A stretch of 64,000 bases of DNA, from contig CAWHZY010000010.1 of NCBI GenBank assembly GCA_963833955.1, positions 186,001 through 250,000 of the forward strand, in the 5' to 3' direction. Origin of the DNA: Roseiarcus sp963833955. GTDB taxonomy: Bacteria; Pseudomonadota; Alphaproteobacteria; Rhizobiales; Beijerinckiaceae. Position 1 is the first letter of the stretch; every line of letters starts with the position of its first letter. The notes beneath the pieces are model-generated. The model was not told the origin of the DNA. It saw only the letters and a program-made list of their open reading frames with translations, and made no database searches. Below, in pieces: positions 16,425 through 25,424 of this stretch. Made by a program: the position numbers and the translations under genes.

Positions 16425-17666
16425 CTAGGGAAACGCGGCGCTTTCTCGCGCATCCGACCGCAGCGGGTTCACCGAAACTGCTATGTCCCGGCTGTCGGTT
16501 GAACGTCTGGGCAGGCTTGCCGCTCGGTTCATTCGGTTGACGAACAAGAACATTCCGACCACCGCGATCGCCGTATAGACCAAGACGATGACATGAAGGA
16601 CAAGATGGGGCGCGCCGAGCGATTTCGTGGCGGCCATCAAGCTGCGCCCTCCCGTGCTTGCGACCGAACCGAGTGCGAAGAAGAGCAAGCTGTTGCGGCC
16701 CATACCCTGAAGGGAATGGCCTATCCTGCTGCCGATGATCATGCTCATGCAAGTCGCCCAAGGTTGAGCGATCGCAATGCTTGACACGATGTAGGCGAGC
16801 GCCAGGAAATGCGCGAGCCGCATCAGACCAAGGTTATGCTTGTTGAGATCAAGGTAGGCGGAGGCGGTTACCCTTATACCCATCGCCTTTATGCAGAGGA
16901 TGGCAGCGCCAAGAAGGATGGCCAGAGCCAGTAAGATCAGCGGCCGTCGCGGTCGTGGCAGGCCGCGACGCCACTTCAAAGCGCAAATGACGCCGATTGC
17001 AAACAGAAGCTGCCAAGCAAAGGGATTGAAGGTCCAGCCATCCTCGTCCACGGAGAGAAGCCGCCCAGCAATGTAAACCGCAATGGACGCGATAAGCGCC
17101 AAGGCAGCACTGCGCGACGCCATGACCAGAACAACAGGCGCCCAAAGCATCAAGACGACGTAAAGCGGCAGGACGCGGGAGTAGTTGGGCTGATAGGCGA
17201 GCGTTGCGGCGCCTACGATCGCCGAGCCAGGAGAATCGACAAAGCGGGAAAGTCCCTGTCCCAGCGCGATGTTGTGATCACCGATGGCTGCGGCGACGGC
17301 TAACGGGATCGCGACGCTGCAGGCAACCATCGCAATCTGGACGAAGTAGAGTGTAGCGGCGCGGCTCGCGCATCGCTGGAGGAGGCGCCCAAAGCCAGCC
17401 TTCTGAAGCATTGGTGCATAGGCAAGACTGACCGACACGCCCGATAGGAAGACGAAAGCCTCGGCAGCATCAGAAAATCCGAAGCGCCCCGGAGTCAGGT
17501 AGTCGAGACCGTTCCAGGGGACGTGATCAATCAAGATGACGATCAGAGCGAAACCGCGCCAAAAGTCGATCTCGGGAATACGCTTTCGCTTTGTATCAGT
17601 CCCCGCTTGGAACGCGCTCACGGACCCCCTGGTCCATCCACTCGGACAGTCAGCCACCGTCTTCAC
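16425..17666 (-). CDS. opgC: OpgC-type membrane acyltransferase
   Basis: This 413-residue multi-pass membrane protein shows the OpgC signature near the start (PEIDFWRGFALIVILIDHVPWNGLDYLTPGRFGFSDAAEAFVFLSGVSVSLAY; residues about 31-83) with the conserved His and Asp of inner-membrane acyltransferases. OpgC succinylates periplasmic glucans in enterobacteria, and related proteins exist in rhizobia. About ten hydrophobic helices follow. A start a few codons further in is possible. No opgGH neighbours are present. Confidence 0.82.
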   Translation of the reverse strand: MKTVADCPSGWTRGSVSAFQAGTDTKRKRIPEIDFWRGFALIVILIDHVPWNGLDYLTPGRFGFSDAAEAFVFLSGVSVSLAYAPMLQKAGFGRLLQRCASRAATLYFVQIAMVACSVAIPLAVAAAIGDHNIALGQGLSRFVDSPGSAIVGAATLAYQPNYSRVLPLYVVLMLWAPVVLVMASRSAALALIASIAVYIAGRLLSVDEDGWTFNPFAWQLLFAIGVICALKWRRGLPRPRRPLILLALAILLGAAILCIKAMGIRVTASAYLDLNKHNLGLMRLAHFLALAYIVSSIAIAQPWATCMSMIIGSRIGHSLQGMGRNSLLFFALGSVASTGGRSLMAATKSLGAPHLVLHVIVLVYTAIAVVGMFLFVNRMNRAASLPRRSTDSRDIAVSVNPLRSDARESAAFP

Positions 17667-17848
17667 AGTAGATGAAATCTCAGGAGGCTACAAGGCAGGA
17701 GAGTTTACTGCGAGGAGACAGTCATGGATGAGGGTTCATCGTTCGCGTTCGCACTTCAGGCCTCGGCCCGTGACCGCGGGCGGGCCAGGGAGGCCAAGGC
17801 TGCGGGGTCAAGCCCGGCAGGGCGCCGGCGCCGATATTATGCGGGCGC

Positions 17849-18064
17849 TCAGTCCTTGCCCTCGTACTTGAAGGACACCTTGAGCTTGGTGCGATAGGCT
17901 TCGACCTTGCCCTTTTCGATCACCAGGTCCTGCTCGAGAACTTGCGCAACACGCAGGTCTCGAAGACTCTTGGAGGCGCGCGCGATGGCGGCCGCGGCAG
18001 CCTTCTCCCAGGATTCCGAGCTCGTGCCGACCAGTTCGATGACTTTGTAAACGCTCTCGGCCAT
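17849..18064 (-). CDS. Dodecin, flavin-storage protein
   Basis: This 71-residue protein matches dodecin: MAESVYKVIELVGTSSESWEKAAAAAI at the start and the terminal strand VEAYRTKLKVSFKYE. Dodecins assemble into dodecamers that bind flavins or coenzyme A. The ATG at 18062-18064 is preceded by GGGAGGA, which decides this start over an upstream ATG at 18115. Confidence 0.92.
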   Translation of the reverse strand: MAESVYKVIELVGTSSESWEKAAAAAIARASKSLRDLRVAQVLEQDLVIEKGKVEAYRTKLKVSFKYEGKD

Positions 18065-18161
18065 CAGATCCTCCCTCGGCGCCCGCGTTGAGACCGCTTC
18101 GATCGGCGGGGACATTTCGGGCGCGCGACGCCAACAGCTTGCGGCCCGAACGCCCGCGAGG

Positions 18162-18775
18162 TCAAGCTGAGTGGGCCAGGGCTGAAAACATCCGCGTGAT
18201 GAGACGTCCGATTTCGGGCGCCAGGCTGCTCAGGCTCGAGTCCCTGAAAGGGCAAGGCGCGGTCGACCCAGAGCGTCGCGAAGCCGTGCACGGCCGACCA
18301 GGCGAGGAGCACGAGGCCGGCGGGGTCGCCCTTCGGCGCTTCACCGGCTTGCTGGCAGGCGACGACCGCGTCGCGCAGAATGTTGAAAGTGCGCAATCCC
18401 GTCCTCGGTCGGGCCGATGGATGTCGAGGCGCCGTGAAACATCACGCGGAAATACCCGAGCGACGAGCGCGCGAACGCCACATAGGCTAAGCCCAGCGCC
18501 TGGAGACGAGCGCTGGCGCTGTCGGGCGCCGCGTCGCGCGCCGCGGTCAACTGCGCCTCGAGCCGCGCAAAGCCCTCCTCCGCGATCGACGCCAGCAAGT
18601 CGCTGCGGTTGGGGAAGTGATGATAGGGCGCGCCTGGACTGACGCCCGCGCGCGCAGCCAGCTCGCGCAGGCTCAACGCATCGACCCCGCGTTGGGCGAT
18701 CGTCTTGACGGCAGTCTCGATCAGCGCCTGACGCAGGCGCCCATGATGGTAGTCGGCCTTCCTTTTCGCGCGCAT
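18162..18775 (-). pseudogene. TetR/AcrR family regulator with two frameshifts
   Basis: The ATG at 18773-18775 lies 12 bp after the GST stop. The N-terminal helix-turn-helix is clear (GRLRQALIETAVKTIAQRGVDALSLRELAARAGVSPGAPYHHFPNRSDLL). The ligand domain (WHG type) is spread over three frames: it breaks near 18390 after GPTEDGIAHFQ, resumes with FNILRDAVVACQQAG and LLAWSAVHGFATLWVDRALPF, and breaks again near 18245 before SSLSSLAPEIGRLITRMFSALAHSA. Either the regulator is dead or there are sequence errors. It is the last gene of a three-gene unit behind palindromic operators. Confidence 0.75.
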
Positions 18776-18786
18776 GGGGCCCAGAC

Positions 18787-19414
18787 TCAGCGAGCGTACG
18801 CGTAAGGGCCGCCCCGGCTCAGCGCCCTTTGATAAGCAGGCCGCAAATGAATGCGGGCAAGGAAGCTCATGAGGTTCGGTCGCGACGCATTCAATCCCCC
18901 GCGGGAGCTCGCGGCTTCGAGCGGGAAGCTCATCATGATGTCCGCGGCGGAGAACGCGTCCCCGGCGAACCATTGCTTATTGTCCAGCTCCTTCTCCAGA
19001 TAATCGAGATGAAGCTTTATTTGGCCGTCCACGTATCGCCGCGCCGCCCAGCCGAACAGGCCAAGCCTGCTGACGACGAGCTTCAACAGCAGGGGAGGCA
19101 TGCAGCGAGCCTTCGGCGTAATGCAGCCAGTAGCGATAGCGCCAAGTGGATTCATCGCCCTCTGCCGGCGCCAATCCCTCGCCGTATCGAGCGACAAGAT
19201 AGTCGACGATCGCCCCGGTTTCGGCGAGGCGCAGCGAACCATCCTCGATGATCGGCGACTTTCCCAAGGGGTGGATGCGCCGCAGGCTCGCCGGCGCGAG
19301 CATCGTCTTCGCGTCCCGCTGGTAACGAATGACTTCGTAGTCGAGGCCGATCTCCTCGAGGAGCCACAAGACGCGCTGCGAGCGCGAATTGTTCAGATGA
19401 TGGACCTTGATCAA
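18787..19414 (-). pseudogene. Glutathione S-transferase with one frameshift
   Basis: The N-terminal half (IKVHHLNNSRSQRVLWLLEEIGLDYEVIRYQRDAKTMLAP, then HPLGKSPIIEDG) is in one frame from a TTG near 19414. Around 19100 the frame changes, and the C-terminal half (LLLKLVVSRLGLFGW ... NKQWFAGDAFSAADIMMSFPLEAA ... ALSRGGPYAYAR) continues to 18787. Together they make a full-length GST of about 210 residues. It lies between the membrane protein gene and the TetR gene. Confidence 0.75.
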
Positions 19415-19496
19415 GACGCATATTCCGATCGCAACGTCGCCGCTCTGGCGAGCTTCGACGGTTTGGGACGTGCGATCAAGATCAGGCTTGTGCTCC

Positions 19497-20201
19497 TCAG
19501 GGCGCGGCCGGCTCGCGCCGCATGATCTGGACACCCAGCGCAGCGAGAATACCACAGCCGAAGGTCACGGTGAGGCCGATGACCAGCGGCAGGTGCAGGA
19601 CGCCGAGCACATATCCGAGCCCGCTGATCGCCGCCGCGGCTCCGATGGCGATCCCCACATACGACACCGCCCGCGGCAGCAGCGGCTCGCTCCGGCCGAG
19701 GTCCGCGCATAGAACCGCGATGAAGCCCAAGCCATAGGGGACGCCGGCGGCGGCGAACAGAAAGTCGAACCACGACTTGATCGCGACGAACGGCGCAGAG
19801 TCGGCGCTCTGCGCCAACGGAAAGAACAGCGCCGCGGTCATCGAATCGAACACGATGGCGAGCGCAACGCTGACCCCCATCAGCGCCCAGCCGGCGGGCG
19901 CAAGGTCGCTCAGGCGGCCGGTCCGCGAAGCCAAAACGATGGACGCCGCGAGCAGCAGGCAATCGCCGAGGAAGGCGAAGCCGCCCGCGAGGGCCAAGGC
20001 CTGCGGTCCGAGCCTGAGCGCATCGGCCAAAGCTTGCGCACGCTCGGCCGGCAGCGCCGGCAGCCCCAGCTCCGGCGTCAAACGGGCGTAGAAGAGGGTG
20101 CCGACGAACAGCGCCGCCGCGCCCGACGCGAGCAGCGCGCCTGAGAGAACATCGCCCGATGCAGGCGCGCTTCGCGCCGTCTCTGCTGCAATCGCCGCCA
20201 T
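19497..20201 (-). CDS. Seven-to-eight-helix integral membrane protein of unknown function
   Basis: The ATG at 20199-20201 follows AGGAG and gives 234 residues. After a short Ala-rich N-terminus the protein is almost entirely hydrophobic helices separated by short loops, with Phe/Tyr-rich segments such as FVGTLFYARLTPELGLP and IKSWFDFLFAAAGVPYGLG. It looks like the small uncharacterised membrane families often annotated DUF4386, but I cannot confirm that. It is the first gene of a probable operon with a GST and a TetR regulator and has two palindromic sites in its promoter. Confidence 0.65.
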   Translation of the reverse strand: MAAIAAETARSAPASGDVLSGALLASGAAALFVGTLFYARLTPELGLPALPAERAQALADALRLGPQALALAGGFAFLGDCLLLAASIVLASRTGRLSDLAPAGWALMGVSVALAIVFDSMTAALFFPLAQSADSAPFVAIKSWFDFLFAAAGVPYGLGFIAVLCADLGRSEPLLPRAVSYVGIAIGAAAAISGLGYVLGVLHLPLVIGLTVTFGCGILAALGVQIMRREPAAP

Positions 20202-20225
20202 GACGCTTCTCCTGCGCTCTGCTTG

Positions 20226-20244
20226 ATCTAAGCGATGATTAGAT
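20226..20244. promoter_or_regulatory. Operator-like inverted repeat, promoter-proximal copy
   Basis: ATCTAA and TTAGAT flank 7 bases (ATCTAAGCGATGATTAGAT). The site overlaps the likely -10 region of the minus-strand promoter whose -35 candidate TTGACT lies between the two palindromes (about 20257-20262). It shares its outer arms with the perfect palindrome at 20270-20288. A TetR-type repressor is the natural candidate. Confidence 0.6.
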
Positions 20245-20269
20245 CCGGAGCGCGCTCTAGTCAAGGCAA

Positions 20270-20288
20270 ATCTAATCGACGATTAGAT
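20270..20288. promoter_or_regulatory. Operator-like perfect palindrome, distal copy
   Basis: ATCTAATCG-A-CGATTAGAT is a perfect 19-bp palindrome, just upstream of the -35 candidate. Its centre is 44 bp from the centre of the proximal site, about four helical turns, so two dimers could bind the same face of the DNA. Confidence 0.62.
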
Positions 20289-20322
20289 AGAAGCTCTCAA
20301 ACGCTTCGAATTCAGCCACCGT

Positions 20323-20394
20323 GTCATTCCCGCGCAAACCGGGAATCCAGGCTTTGTCGCGGCCGCGCTGGATGCCGGCTTTCGCGGGCATGAC
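20323..20394. repeat. Dispersed inverted repeat (GTCATTCCCGCG type)
   Basis: GTCATTCCCGCG...CCGGGAATCCAG is mirrored by CTGGATGCCGGCTTTCGCGGGCATGAC, giving a long imperfect hairpin. This is the familiar intergenic repeat type of many proteobacteria. It sits between the operator region and the DUF1275 gene. Confidence 0.5.
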
Positions 20395-20586
20395 AGGTTA
20401 ATGCGCCCGTGGTTTTGGACTGAGGTTAGCGAAACTTCTCGTTCGCCAAGCGCGCTCATGGCGCTTTCGATGCGCACATCCTCGTCGCTGGCCGGGACGA
20501 GCCCGGCCATGACGTCGCGCGTTGAAAGTCCGCATCGGCTATGATTCCGCTGATTGGGAATCTTGCGAACCCCTTGAAGTGCGATC

Positions 20587-21349
20587 ATGACCGACGAACT
20601 CAGGAATGCGACCTTGGCGACCGATCGCTCCGCATTGGAAGAGCCAGTCGATCGCGCGCGGCGTTCGAAGCGCGCCCGGGTTCGAAACGCAGAGCTTCTG
20701 GCGGCGGCGCTCGCCATGATCGCAGGCTTTGTCGACGCCTACGGCATGATCACTTACGGCGTCTACGTGTCGTTCATGAGCGGAAACACCACCCAGACCG
20801 GCTATCAGGCCGCGGAGGGCGCGTTTGGCCCCGCTTCGCTTTCGGCGCTGGCGATCCTGTTCTTCGTCGTCGGATCGTTTGCCGGGACCCTCATGACCGA
20901 GTTCGCGGGACGTTACGCGCGACAGGTTTTGTATTGCGTGGTCGCAGCCGCGCTTGCGGCGATCGTCGGCCTGACGCAATTCGGCATGCTACCGGGAGCG
21001 TTCGCGATCGCGGCGATAAGCGTCGCGATGGGGGTGATGAACAACGCGCTCTCCCGCGTCGGCGCACAAGCGGTAAGCCTGACCTTCGTTACCGGGAGCT
21101 TGAGCCGCGTCGGATCGAGTCTCGCGCTTGCCCTGAGGCGCGCGCCCCTTCGAGACGCGCAGGGCCCGTGGGACACCCATCTGCGCCGCGCGCTGCTGCT
21201 CGCTCGAACTCTGGCTCGGCTTCCTGGTCGGCGCGATGCTGTCGGGCGCGGCCACGCCGCGGTATGGCGCGTCGGTGCTTCTGGCTCCGGCCCTGATCCT
21301 CGCCGTCCTGGCGGCGTTCGATCGTTCGGACCGCGGCGCCGCTGGCTGA
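20587..21349 (+). pseudogene. DUF1275 (YoaK-type) membrane protein with one frameshift
   Basis: The first about 205 residues are a normal DUF1275 protein: AGFVDAYGMITYGVYVSFMSGNTTQTG, then helices to GPWDTHLRRALLL. Near 21205 the frame changes; the expected last part (SLELWLGFLVGAMLSGAATPRYGASVLLAPALILAVLAAFDRSD) continues in the next frame and ends with TGA at 21347-21349. One base lost or gained explains it. It converges on metH, 4 bp away. Confidence 0.75.
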
Positions 21350-21353
21350 GCGC

Positions 21354-24300
21354 TTACTCCGCCGCGACCGCGGTCACGGGCACGTAGTTCAAGACCGGCC
21401 CGAGCCAGCGCTCCACGTCCGAGACGTCCATGCCCTTCCGCGCCGCATAATCCTCGACCTGATCGCGCTCGACCTTGGCGACGCCAAAGTAATGCGACTC
21501 GGGATGGGCGACGTAGACGCCAGAGACCGACGAGGCCGGCCACATGGCGTAGCTCTCGGTGAGCTGGACGCCCGTCGCGCGCTCGGCGTCGAGCAGCCGG
21601 AACAGGGTCGCTTTTTCAGTGTGGTCGGGCTGCGCGGGATAGCCGGGCGCGGGGCGAATGCCCTTGTAGGGTTCGGCGATCAGGTCCTCGGGCGTGAACG
21701 CTTCATCGGGCGCGTAACCCCAGAGCTCGCGGCGCACGCGCGCGTGCATCGCTTCAGCGAAAGCTTCGGCGAAGCGGTCGGCCAACGCCTTGACCATGAT
21801 CGACGAATAATCGTCGTTGGCGTGTTCGAAGCGCTTGGCGATGGCGTCATCCGCGAGCCCTGCCGTGACAACGAACGCGCCGACATAATCGTGGGCGCCG
21901 CTCGAAGCGGGCGCGACGAAATCGGCGAGCGCGACGTTGGGCCGCCCATCGCGGCGCGAGAGCTGCTGGCGAAGCGTGAACAAAGTCGCGATTGGGGTCG
22001 CGCGCGAATCGTCGGCGAACAGGCGGATGTCGTCGCCCGCTTGCGCCGCCGGCCAGAAGCCGACCACCGCTTTCGGCGTGAACCAGCGCTCGTCGATGAT
22101 GCGCTTGAGCATCGCCTGCGCGTCATCGAACAACGCGCGCGCCGCCGCGCCCTGGGCCGGATCGTCAAGGATGGCCGGATAGCGGCCCTTGAGCTCCCAG
22201 GTCTGGAAGAACGGGGTCCAGTCGATATAGCGCGCAAGGTCGGCGAGATCGCTCCACTCGTACGAGCGCGGGCCAAAGTAGGTCGGCGTCGCGGGGCGAT
22301 AGGCGCTCCAATCGGCCTTCAGCGCATTGGCGCGCGCTTTCGCAAGCGGAACCCGGACCTTGTCGGCTTCGCTGCGCTCGTGCGCCTCCGCCACCTTGCG
22401 GTATTCGGCGCGCACCGACTGGATGGTCGCGGCGCGGGTCTCCGGCGAGAGCAGCGAGGACACAACGCCAACCGCGCGGCTCGCGTCGTTGACGTGCACC
22501 GTCTGACAGCGGGAATAGCGGGGATGAATCTTGACCGCGGTATGGACGCGGCTCGTCGTTGCGCCGCCGATGAGGAGGGGAATGTCAAAACCCTCGCGCT
22601 CCATCTCGGAGGCGACATGAACCATCTCGTCGAGGGAGGGGGTGATGAGGCCGGAAAGGCCGATCGCGTGGGCATGTCTCTCGCGCGCGACGGCGAGGAT
22701 CTTCGAGGCTGGCGTCATCACGCCAAGATCGATGATCTCGTAATTGTTGCAGGCGAGCACGACGCCGACGATGTTCTTGCCGATGTCATGCACGTCGCCC
22801 TTGACGGTCGCGAGCACGATCGTGCCCGCGGTCCGGCGCTCATCGCCGCCAGCGGCCTTTTCCGCTTCCATGTACGGCAGCAAGATCGCCACCGCCTGCT
22901 TCATGACGCGCGCCGACTTCACGACCTGCGGCAGGAACATTTTTCCGGCGCCGAACAGGTCGCCGACCACGTTCATGCCCGCCATCAGCGGACCCTCGAT
23001 CACATCGAGCGGGCGCTTGGCCTCGAGCCTCGCCTCCTCGGTGTCGGCTTCGATGAACTCGGTCACTCCGTTGACCAGCGCATGCGCGATGCGCTTGTCG
23101 ACCGGCCACGTGCGCCATTCGAGATCCTGGGGCTTTGCCTCCATCCCGCCCTTGCCGCGGAAGCGCTCGGCGAGGCTAAGCAGGCGCTCGGTCGCGTCCG
23201 GGCGGCGGTTGAGGACGACATCCTCGCAGGCCTCGCGCAATTCCGGCTCGATCGTCTCGTAGACCGCGAGCTGTCCGGCGTTGACGATGCCCATGTCCAT
23301 GCCGGCCTGGATGGTGCGGTAGAGGAACACCGCGTGCATGGCCTCGCGCACCGGCTCGTTGCCACGGAACGAGAACGAAAGGTTCGAGACGCCGCCCGAG
23401 ATATGCGCGTGGGGCAGCGTCTGGCGAATCTGCCGCGTCGCCTCGATGAAGGCGACGCCGTAGCCGTTGTGCTCCTCGATGCCGGTCGCGACGGCGAAGA
23501 TGTTCGGGTCGAAGACGATGTCCTCGGGCGGAAAGTCGGCCTTCTCGGTCAGAAGCTTGTAGGCGCGCGTGCAGATGGAGACCTTGCGCTCGAGCGTGTC
23601 GGCCTGGCCCTGCTCATCGAACGCCATCACCACGACCGCTGCGCCATAGGCGCGAACGAGTTTGGCTTGGCGGAGGAATTCTTCCTCGCCTTCCTTCATC
23701 GAGATCGAATTGACGATCGGCTTGCCCTGCACACATTTGAGCCCGGCCTCGATCACCGAGAATTTCGACGAATCGACCATCACCGGCACGCGTGCGATAT
23801 CGGGCTCGGAGGCGACGAGGTTAAGGAACTCGACCATCACCGCTTTCGAGTCGATAAGTCCCTCGTCCATATTGATGTCGATCACCTGCGCCCCGTTCGC
23901 GACCTGATCGCGCGCGACAACGAGCGCGCCGGAATAGTCGCCGGCAGTGATGAGTTTGCGGAACTTGGCCGAGCCGGTGACGTTGGTGCGCTCGCCGATG
24001 TTGACGAACGGAATGTCGGAGGTGAGCGTGAACGGCTCGAGGCCCGAGAGGCGCATCAGCGGCGCGATCGTCGGCGCGGTTCGCGGCTTATGAGCGCGAA
24101 CCGTTTCGGCGATGGCGCGGATGTGGTCCGGGGTCGAGCCGCAGCATCCCCCGACAATGTTGACGATGCCGTCGGCAGCGAATTCGCCGATCTGCTCGGC
24201 CATCGCCTCGGGGCTTTCGTCATATTGGCCGAAGGCGTTGGGCAGGCCGGCGTTCGGGTAGGCGCAGACGAGTGTGTCTGCAGCGGCTGAGATCTCCGCC

Positions 24301-25115
24301 AGGTGCTCGCGCATTGCGCTGGCTCCAAGCGCGCAATTGAGGCCGATCGAAAAGGGTCGCGCATGGCGCACCGAATGCCAGAACGCCGTCGGCGTCTGGC
24401 CGGAGAGGGTGCGTCCTGAGCGATCGGTGATGGTGCCCGAGATCATCAGCGGCATCTGAAAGCCGCGCTCGGCGAAGGCCTCGAAGCAGGCGAAGATCGC
24501 CGCCTTGGCGTTGAGCGTGTCGAAGATGGTTTCGATGATGAGGAGGTCCGCTCCGCCGTCGATGAGGCCTCGGATCTGCTCGCCATAGGCGATGCGGAGC
24601 TCGTCGAAGCTGACCGCGCGGAAGCCTGGATTGTTGACGTCCGGCGACAGCGACGCGGTGCGGTTCGTCGGCCCCAGGGCGCCGGCGACGAAACGGCGCC
24701 GTCCGTCCGCCTTCTCCGCCTTGATCGCCGCGCGCCGCGCCAAGCGCGCCCCGTCGCGATTGAGCTCGTAGACCTGATCCTCCATCCCATAATCGGCCTG
24801 CGCAATCGAGGTCGAAGAGAAGGTGTTGGTCTCCAGAATGTCAGCGCCGGCAAGCGCGTAAGCCAGATGGATGTCTTCGATCGCCTGTGGCTGGGTCAGG
24901 GTCAAAAGGTCGTTGTTGCCCTGCAAGGCGCGGTCGCAGGAATGAAAACGATCGCCGCGGAAATGCGTCTCACCGAGATTCAGGCACTGGATCTGGGTGC
25001 CCATCGCGCCGTCAATGATCAGGATACGCTCGCCGGCGGCGCGTTTCAGCGCCGTCAGCGCGTCCTCGCGGCGCGTTGGGTCCGTGTCAAAGGCGGGGGT
25101 GGGAGACCAGTTCAT
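21354..25115 (-). CDS. metH: Cobalamin-dependent methionine synthase
   Basis: This 1253-residue enzyme transfers the methyl group from 5-methyltetrahydrofolate to homocysteine through cobalamin. Domains in order: homocysteine binding (about 20-345, with DGAMGTQIQ and the zinc cysteine motif GGCCGST), folate/pterin binding (about 370-640, with NIGERTNVTGSAKF), the cap and B12 domain (about 670-900, with DVHDIGKNIVGVVL whose His binds cobalt) and the AdoMet activation domain (about 930-1250, with RPAPGYPAQPDHTEK). The length is normal. A perfect inverted repeat 37 bp upstream of the start probably controls it. Confidence 0.96.
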   Translation of the reverse strand: MNWSPTPAFDTDPTRREDALTALKRAAGERILIIDGAMGTQIQCLNLGETHFRGDRFHSCDRALQGNNDLLTLTQPQAIEDIHLAYALAGADILETNTFSSTSIAQADYGMEDQVYELNRDGARLARRAAIKAEKADGRRRFVAGALGPTNRTASLSPDVNNPGFRAVSFDELRIAYGEQIRGLIDGGADLLIIETIFDTLNAKAAIFACFEAFAERGFQMPLMISGTITDRSGRTLSGQTPTAFWHSVRHARPFSIGLNCALGASAMREHLAEISAAADTLVCAYPNAGLPNAFGQYDESPEAMAEQIGEFAADGIVNIVGGCCGSTPDHIRAIAETVRAHKPRTAPTIAPLMRLSGLEPFTLTSDIPFVNIGERTNVTGSAKFRKLITAGDYSGALVVARDQVANGAQVIDINMDEGLIDSKAVMVEFLNLVASEPDIARVPVMVDSSKFSVIEAGLKCVQGKPIVNSISMKEGEEEFLRQAKLVRAYGAAVVVMAFDEQGQADTLERKVSICTRAYKLLTEKADFPPEDIVFDPNIFAVATGIEEHNGYGVAFIEATRQIRQTLPHAHISGGVSNLSFSFRGNEPVREAMHAVFLYRTIQAGMDMGIVNAGQLAVYETIEPELREACEDVVLNRRPDATERLLSLAERFRGKGGMEAKPQDLEWRTWPVDKRIAHALVNGVTEFIEADTEEARLEAKRPLDVIEGPLMAGMNVVGDLFGAGKMFLPQVVKSARVMKQAVAILLPYMEAEKAAGGDERRTAGTIVLATVKGDVHDIGKNIVGVVLACNNYEIIDLGVMTPASKILAVARERHAHAIGLSGLITPSLDEMVHVASEMEREGFDIPLLIGGATTSRVHTAVKIHPRYSRCQTVHVNDASRAVGVVSSLLSPETRAATIQSVRAEYRKVAEAHERSEADKVRVPLAKARANALKADWSAYRPATPTYFGPRSYEWSDLADLARYIDWTPFFQTWELKGRYPAILDDPAQGAAARALFDDAQAMLKRIIDERWFTPKAVVGFWPAAQAGDDIRLFADDSRATPIATLFTLRQQLSRRDGRPNVALADFVAPASSGAHDYVGAFVVTAGLADDAIAKRFEHANDDYSSIMVKALADRFAEAFAEAMHARVRRELWGYAPDEAFTPEDLIAEPYKGIRPAPGYPAQPDHTEKATLFRLLDAERATGVQLTESYAMWPASSVSGVYVAHPESHYFGVAKVERDQVEDYAARKGMDVSDVERWLGPVLNYVPVTAVAAE

Positions 25116-25151
25116 TCCGCGTTCCGCTCACTCGCTGCGCACTGACATAAT

Positions 25152-25173
25152 CATATAAACATGTCTTTATATG
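25152..25173. promoter_or_regulatory. Inverted repeat operator upstream of metH
   Basis: CATATAAA (25152-25159) and TTTATATG (25166-25173) form a perfect 8-bp inverted repeat with a 6-bp spacer, 37 bp upstream of the metH start. The form resembles ArsR-family operators of methyl-cycle genes (SahR type, responding to S-adenosylhomocysteine), which is from memory of the family and not verified. The rest of the 309-bp gap to maeB shows nothing else I can support. Confidence 0.6.
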
Positions 25174-25424
25174 AAAGCAAGCAACTTTGCTGGAGCGCAA
25201 CCAGCAAAAGCCTTTGCGGCCGCACGGCGATCTGCGAAAAGCATGGCGCCCTATCGGTATGCGGCCAGTTAAAACGATCAATTGATCCCGCGTGAATGAG
25301 AGGGTTACGGAGGAAGGCCGATCGGATCGGCGCGCATTGTCTTTCCCGGCAAGCAATCATCGACCGGGTCGCGCTCCGACCGGCAATGCGAGCTTCCGTT
25401 CAAGATCCAGGCAGGGTTTCAGTC

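Noticed and set aside
21492..24290. A 932-codon open frame on the plus strand inside metH
   Set aside because: It is antisense to metH, whose domains are all intact, and has no domain or plausible protein composition.
25116..25424. A riboswitch (SAM or cobalamin) before metH
   Set aside because: No conserved riboswitch core could be traced. The palindrome points to a protein operator.
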